Source: Epichloe hybrida (taxonomy: Eukaryota; Ascomycota; Sordariomycetes; Hypocreales; Clavicipitaceae). From it: 64,000 nucleotides of DNA. Below the pieces are notes generated by a model. That model was not told the DNA's origin. It saw only the letters and a program-made list of their open reading frames with translations, and ran no database searches. The stretch spans positions 682,001 to 746,000 of the forward strand of contig JAFEKR010000013.1 in the NCBI GenBank assembly GCA_019022495.1, read 5' to 3'. Position numbers and translations under genes: made by a program. How positions within the stretch are numbered: the first letter of the stretch is position 1; each line of letters opens with the position of its first letter. Below are positions 61,050 to 64,000 of the stretch, piece after piece.

Positions 61050-61537
61050 ATTTTCTTTAGTTTTTTGAATTTCCTTTTTATCTAGATTTTCCTTGGATTT
61101 TTAGATAGCTATTAGGTTTTATAGCCTAGTGGTTATAGCCCCTAGCTTATAGTTACCCTTAGCCATACTATTATCTAATTAGTTAGTCGTTAATTAGTTA
61201 ATTGGTAGCCTATGACTTACTTAGTGATGTAAGGAATTGGATTAGCTGCAATTAAGGATAAGTTATGTTTTTTTTTTAGGGTTTAAGTTTGCCTTAGAGC
61301 TTTAAAGGATAAGTTATAAGATAGAAGAGATGTAAAGAGATAGAACAAACATAGTTACAAAGGAAGGGGGAATTATGTTAATTTATGCTATAAGTAAAAC
61401 TTAAATAGATTTAAGTTTAACTATAGTTATAAATTATAACTCTTACGTAATTATAGCTACAAAGTTTGTTGTAAACTTTATATTAACTTTTTAGGCCCTA
61501 AATTTGTGGCTTAAAGCTTATTCCTTAATGTTTTACC
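61050..61537 (+). mobile_element. LINE-like element copy 3, 3' end cut by an LTR
   Basis: Matches 1-490, in the same orientation, with fewer RIP changes. Ends abruptly in TTTTACC where an S-family LTR begins. The left limit is unclear. Confidence 0.6.
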
Positions 61538-61755
61538 TGTTACGACTATAGTAGGAGAGATATAAACAGAGTGAAGGCTAAGGTTCTTAGTTATAGCTAA
61601 AGAGCTACTACTTAGGGGTAAGTCTATAAAAGTCTTAAACTTTAACTTCCTATATCTCTTATAAGTAGTCCTTATCTAAATACCTTACTATATACATATA
61701 GCTATCTAGTAGCTACTTAGTTATTTATATAACCTAAGGCTTATCTAAGGGCTTT
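61538..61755 (-). repeat. S-family LTR fragment
   Basis: 218 of the 267 bases of the S LTR (starting TGTTACGACTATAG), cut by G4 after GGGCTTT. The remainder should lie beyond G4, outside the window. Confidence 0.88.
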
Positions 61756-64000
61756 TGTTATAGACTCGAGCTGTGAGCTTGGGTTAAGTCTAGCTCCGGA
61801 AAGTCTCCGGAAAGTATGCGTACTTAGTGCGGCTAGGTTAGGGCTTTACATAGACTATGCATAGACTACGCATAAGGGGCTATATATCTAGATGCTATAT
61901 AACCACTAGTATAATTCCTTTCTTCTTCTATAAGAATAATATTCTTATTCTAAATGCTTATATATAGTAGCTATAAGGCTAGTTTATAATATATATTATT
62001 CTTTACTATAGAAATAACCTAGCTAGAGAATATACTATTACTACTAAATATAATAGATACTAATAAGTTAGCACTCCTATAATAATAAGTATAGTAGTAA
62101 GTGGTATAAATCTAGTACTTAGCTAATTTACAAAATATAGTACCTATACTAACCTAGATTAAGCAAAAACCCTTACCTATAGGCCCCCCCTTTAATAGTA
62201 ATAAAGTCTTATTTATAGCTTAGAAGGGCCTTATAGCTTATAAGCTACTAGTAGATAAGGAGTTTATTAGTAGTAATTAGGATTAGTAGTGCTTTATTTA
62301 CTAGAACCTATTACCTAAAGTCTAGGTATAAGTTATACCTTTCTTTAAGAAAGGCTACCTAGAGAACTTTTATTTATTTAGACTTCTAGACTATCTAGGG
62401 GAAATATTTAATAACCCTTACTACTAGGAAATAGTAATTATAGAACTTAACTAGTTAATATAATAATAAAATAAGAGGTTTAGTAACTTCTATATTTACT
62501 TTAAATAGAAGCTAGCCTTAGCTAGGGGGCTTAGGTAAGTAAACTTAGTAAAGTTATTTAAGTTATATATAGTGCTTAATAAGTAAATAAGGGACTATAG
62601 CGTTAGGTAAGATATACCCTAGGCTAATTACATAGTAGCTATAGCTTACTATTAAAGTATTATATTAGATATTAAATCCTATTAACTAGAGAAAAAACAC
62701 TATATATAGAAATAAGGTAATCTAATACCTAACCTAATTAAAGCTAAGCTATAGGATAAGGATACACTAATAATAAATATTTACTTTATAAGTATAGTAA
62801 GGACCTAGTAAGGCTCTAGAAATTCTATAGGACACTAAAAGTTAGATAATAAGAAAGGTAGTAAGCGCGCTAAGTAAGTTACTTAGGATATACTTAACGT
62901 GTATTATAATAAAGGCTAATGTTTATAATATAGCGTCTCTAAGCACTTTACTATAGTATACTTATTATATCCTACTATTTGCTTATAAAAGAAGTCCTTT
63001 ATTAATGCTTATAATATAAAGAATATACCTACTATTAACTTAGATAATAAGTCTGCGAATTAATTAGGAAAAGAATAACCTTATTATTAAGTTATTTAAT
63101 AAGGGATAAAGGAAAGAAGCATAGAGAGGCTTTATAGCATATAGTTATTACTAATAAGGACTTTAAGGAAATCTAGAGAAATATAAACTTAGCTTCCTTC
63201 TTAGTCCTTACTTTAATTAATAAGACTACCTTTATAGACGCTTAAGTTAATACTAGCTATAACTACTATACTACTATAAGTAAATACCTTATCTAAAAGC
63301 TTTAATTAAAATACCTCCCTTTTATAACTAAAAGGTTAGTTTATATAGCTATTAGTGTGAAATAAGGGGGAAAAGAGAGTTAGGAGAAATGATTATATAT
63401 CTTGCATATTATTCGTTTTTAGCTAAATTTAGATAGCTAGGAGATACTAATTATAGCATACGTAATCCTAGGACTAATAAGGTAACTAATTCTAGGTATA
63501 CTATAGATAAAACAAAACGAAATTAGCCTAGATATAGCGTAATAATATATATGTGTAGGATTAGCTAATAGGCTACTTATACAGGCTATAACTAATAAAA
63601 AGGTTAACTAGCCTATAGTATTTATTCTAGGTTTAATATTTATAGGGATAGTATAATAAGCAAAGAGATAAAAGGAGAATATCTAGCTTTACGCTATAAG
63701 CCTAAGGGAAATCACATCTATCTTATAAATTAATATAACCTTAAAGCCTATAGAGAAGGAGCTCTTAGCTTCCTTACTAAAGGTATTATAGGACTTTAAA
63801 GACTTATTCCTAGAGAGTAAGGCAAGTGCCTTACCACTATACTAAGGGAAGTTAAACTACTATATTCGCCTTAAATATAATATAAATAGAAATAAACCTA
63901 ACTTACTATAAGTGCCTTTATATAATATGCCTTAGGAGTATTTATTAGAAATCTAGAAGTAAGTAATAAACTTAATAAATAAGGGTTAGATTTAAGTAAG
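61756..64000 (+). mobile_element. G4: 5' part of a Ty3/gypsy retrotransposon (runs off the window)
   Basis: Starts TGTTATAGACTCGAGC in a well-preserved LTR (to roughly 61980; end not determined). The LTR has a tandem CTCCGGAAAGT (61794-61815) and a repeated CATAGACTA(T/C)GCATA (near 61850-61873). Internal plus-strand coding follows to the right edge. GCTTT (61751-61755) may be the left half of its target duplication. Confidence 0.85.
62000..64000 (+). pseudogene. G4 gag and start of pol (decayed, truncated by window)
   Basis: The gag zinc knuckle at about 62920-62961 has spacing C-x2-C-x4-H-x4-C; first Cys and His intact, the other Cys read Tyr. The protease region lies around 63230-63480. 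The pre-RT segment near 63845-64000 has LKYNI then VPLYNMP and EYLLEI, matching the Ty3 stretch before the RT fingers (PLYNMSxxEL). The rest lies outside the window. Confidence 0.8.

Noticed and set aside
1..64000. AT-rich organelle or Plasmodium-like genome
   Set aside because: The bias is dinucleotide-specific (CpA/TpG loss) and the content is LTR retrotransposons with target duplications, as in RIPped fungal nuclear DNA.

Overview
The window is a filamentous-ascomycete AT-rich compartment made almost entirely of nested, dead transposable elements. No host gene, rRNA, tRNA or CRISPR array was found. The sequence is very rich in TpA and very poor in CpA/TpG, while CpC, CpT, GpG and ApG persist. 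Reading frames are full of TAA/TAG where Gln or Trp codons are expected, and reverse-transcriptase YxDD boxes read YxNN or YxDN. This is the signature of repeat-induced point mutation (RIP), which points to Pezizomycotina. The species cannot be named from this sequence.

Layout. A LINE-like 3' end (1-635) is followed by an unassigned segment (636-1379, resuming at 8312-8720), which is split by G1, a full-length plus-strand Ty3/gypsy chromovirus (1380-8306). G1 itself carries a 307-bp LINE-like insertion (3771-4077). From 8721 to about 60973 lies one nest. C2, a minus-strand Ty1/copia element, has its left LTR split by S (8735-48138, minus-strand chromovirus). S contains L (12837-44425, plus-strand Ty3-type). 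L contains G2 (13250-21939, minus, same family as G1) and P (24377-35067, plus, Ty3-type). G2 contains a 2081-bp hAT-like DNA element (17832-19912). The right half of C2 also holds C1, a complete 5.4-kb copia element (51044-56447), and a solo LTR of the S family (56465-56731). The right edge has another LINE-like copy (about 61050-61537), an S-family LTR fragment (61538-61755) and the 5' part of a fourth gypsy element, G4 (61756 to the window end).

Almost every boundary is supported by equal-length LTR pairs (201/201, 202/202, 267/267, 455/455, 208/208, 220/220) and a perfect target-site duplication: CTAAT, CTAGT, ACTAC, CATAG, ATTAT, GTTAT, ATAAT, TATATAAG (8 bp, hAT) and two 14-bp duplications. 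Removing the nested insertions gives G1 and G2 nearly the same length (6606 and 6601 bp), which independently confirms the boundaries. C2 is the exception: its right end is uncertain and no duplication was found.

The most unusual content is in L and P. Both are larger than expected for Ty3 elements (about 12.1 and 10.7 kb) and both carry a long decayed reading frame downstream of pol, in the same orientation and without a recognisable domain: about 960 codons in P, with a coiled-coil stretch and a basic tail, and at least about 700 codons in L. A second pattern is that RIP decay fades toward the outer end of both LTRs in most of the nested elements. The hAT-like element has pentanucleotide (TTGTA) subterminal arrays and carries a 97-bp minisatellite.
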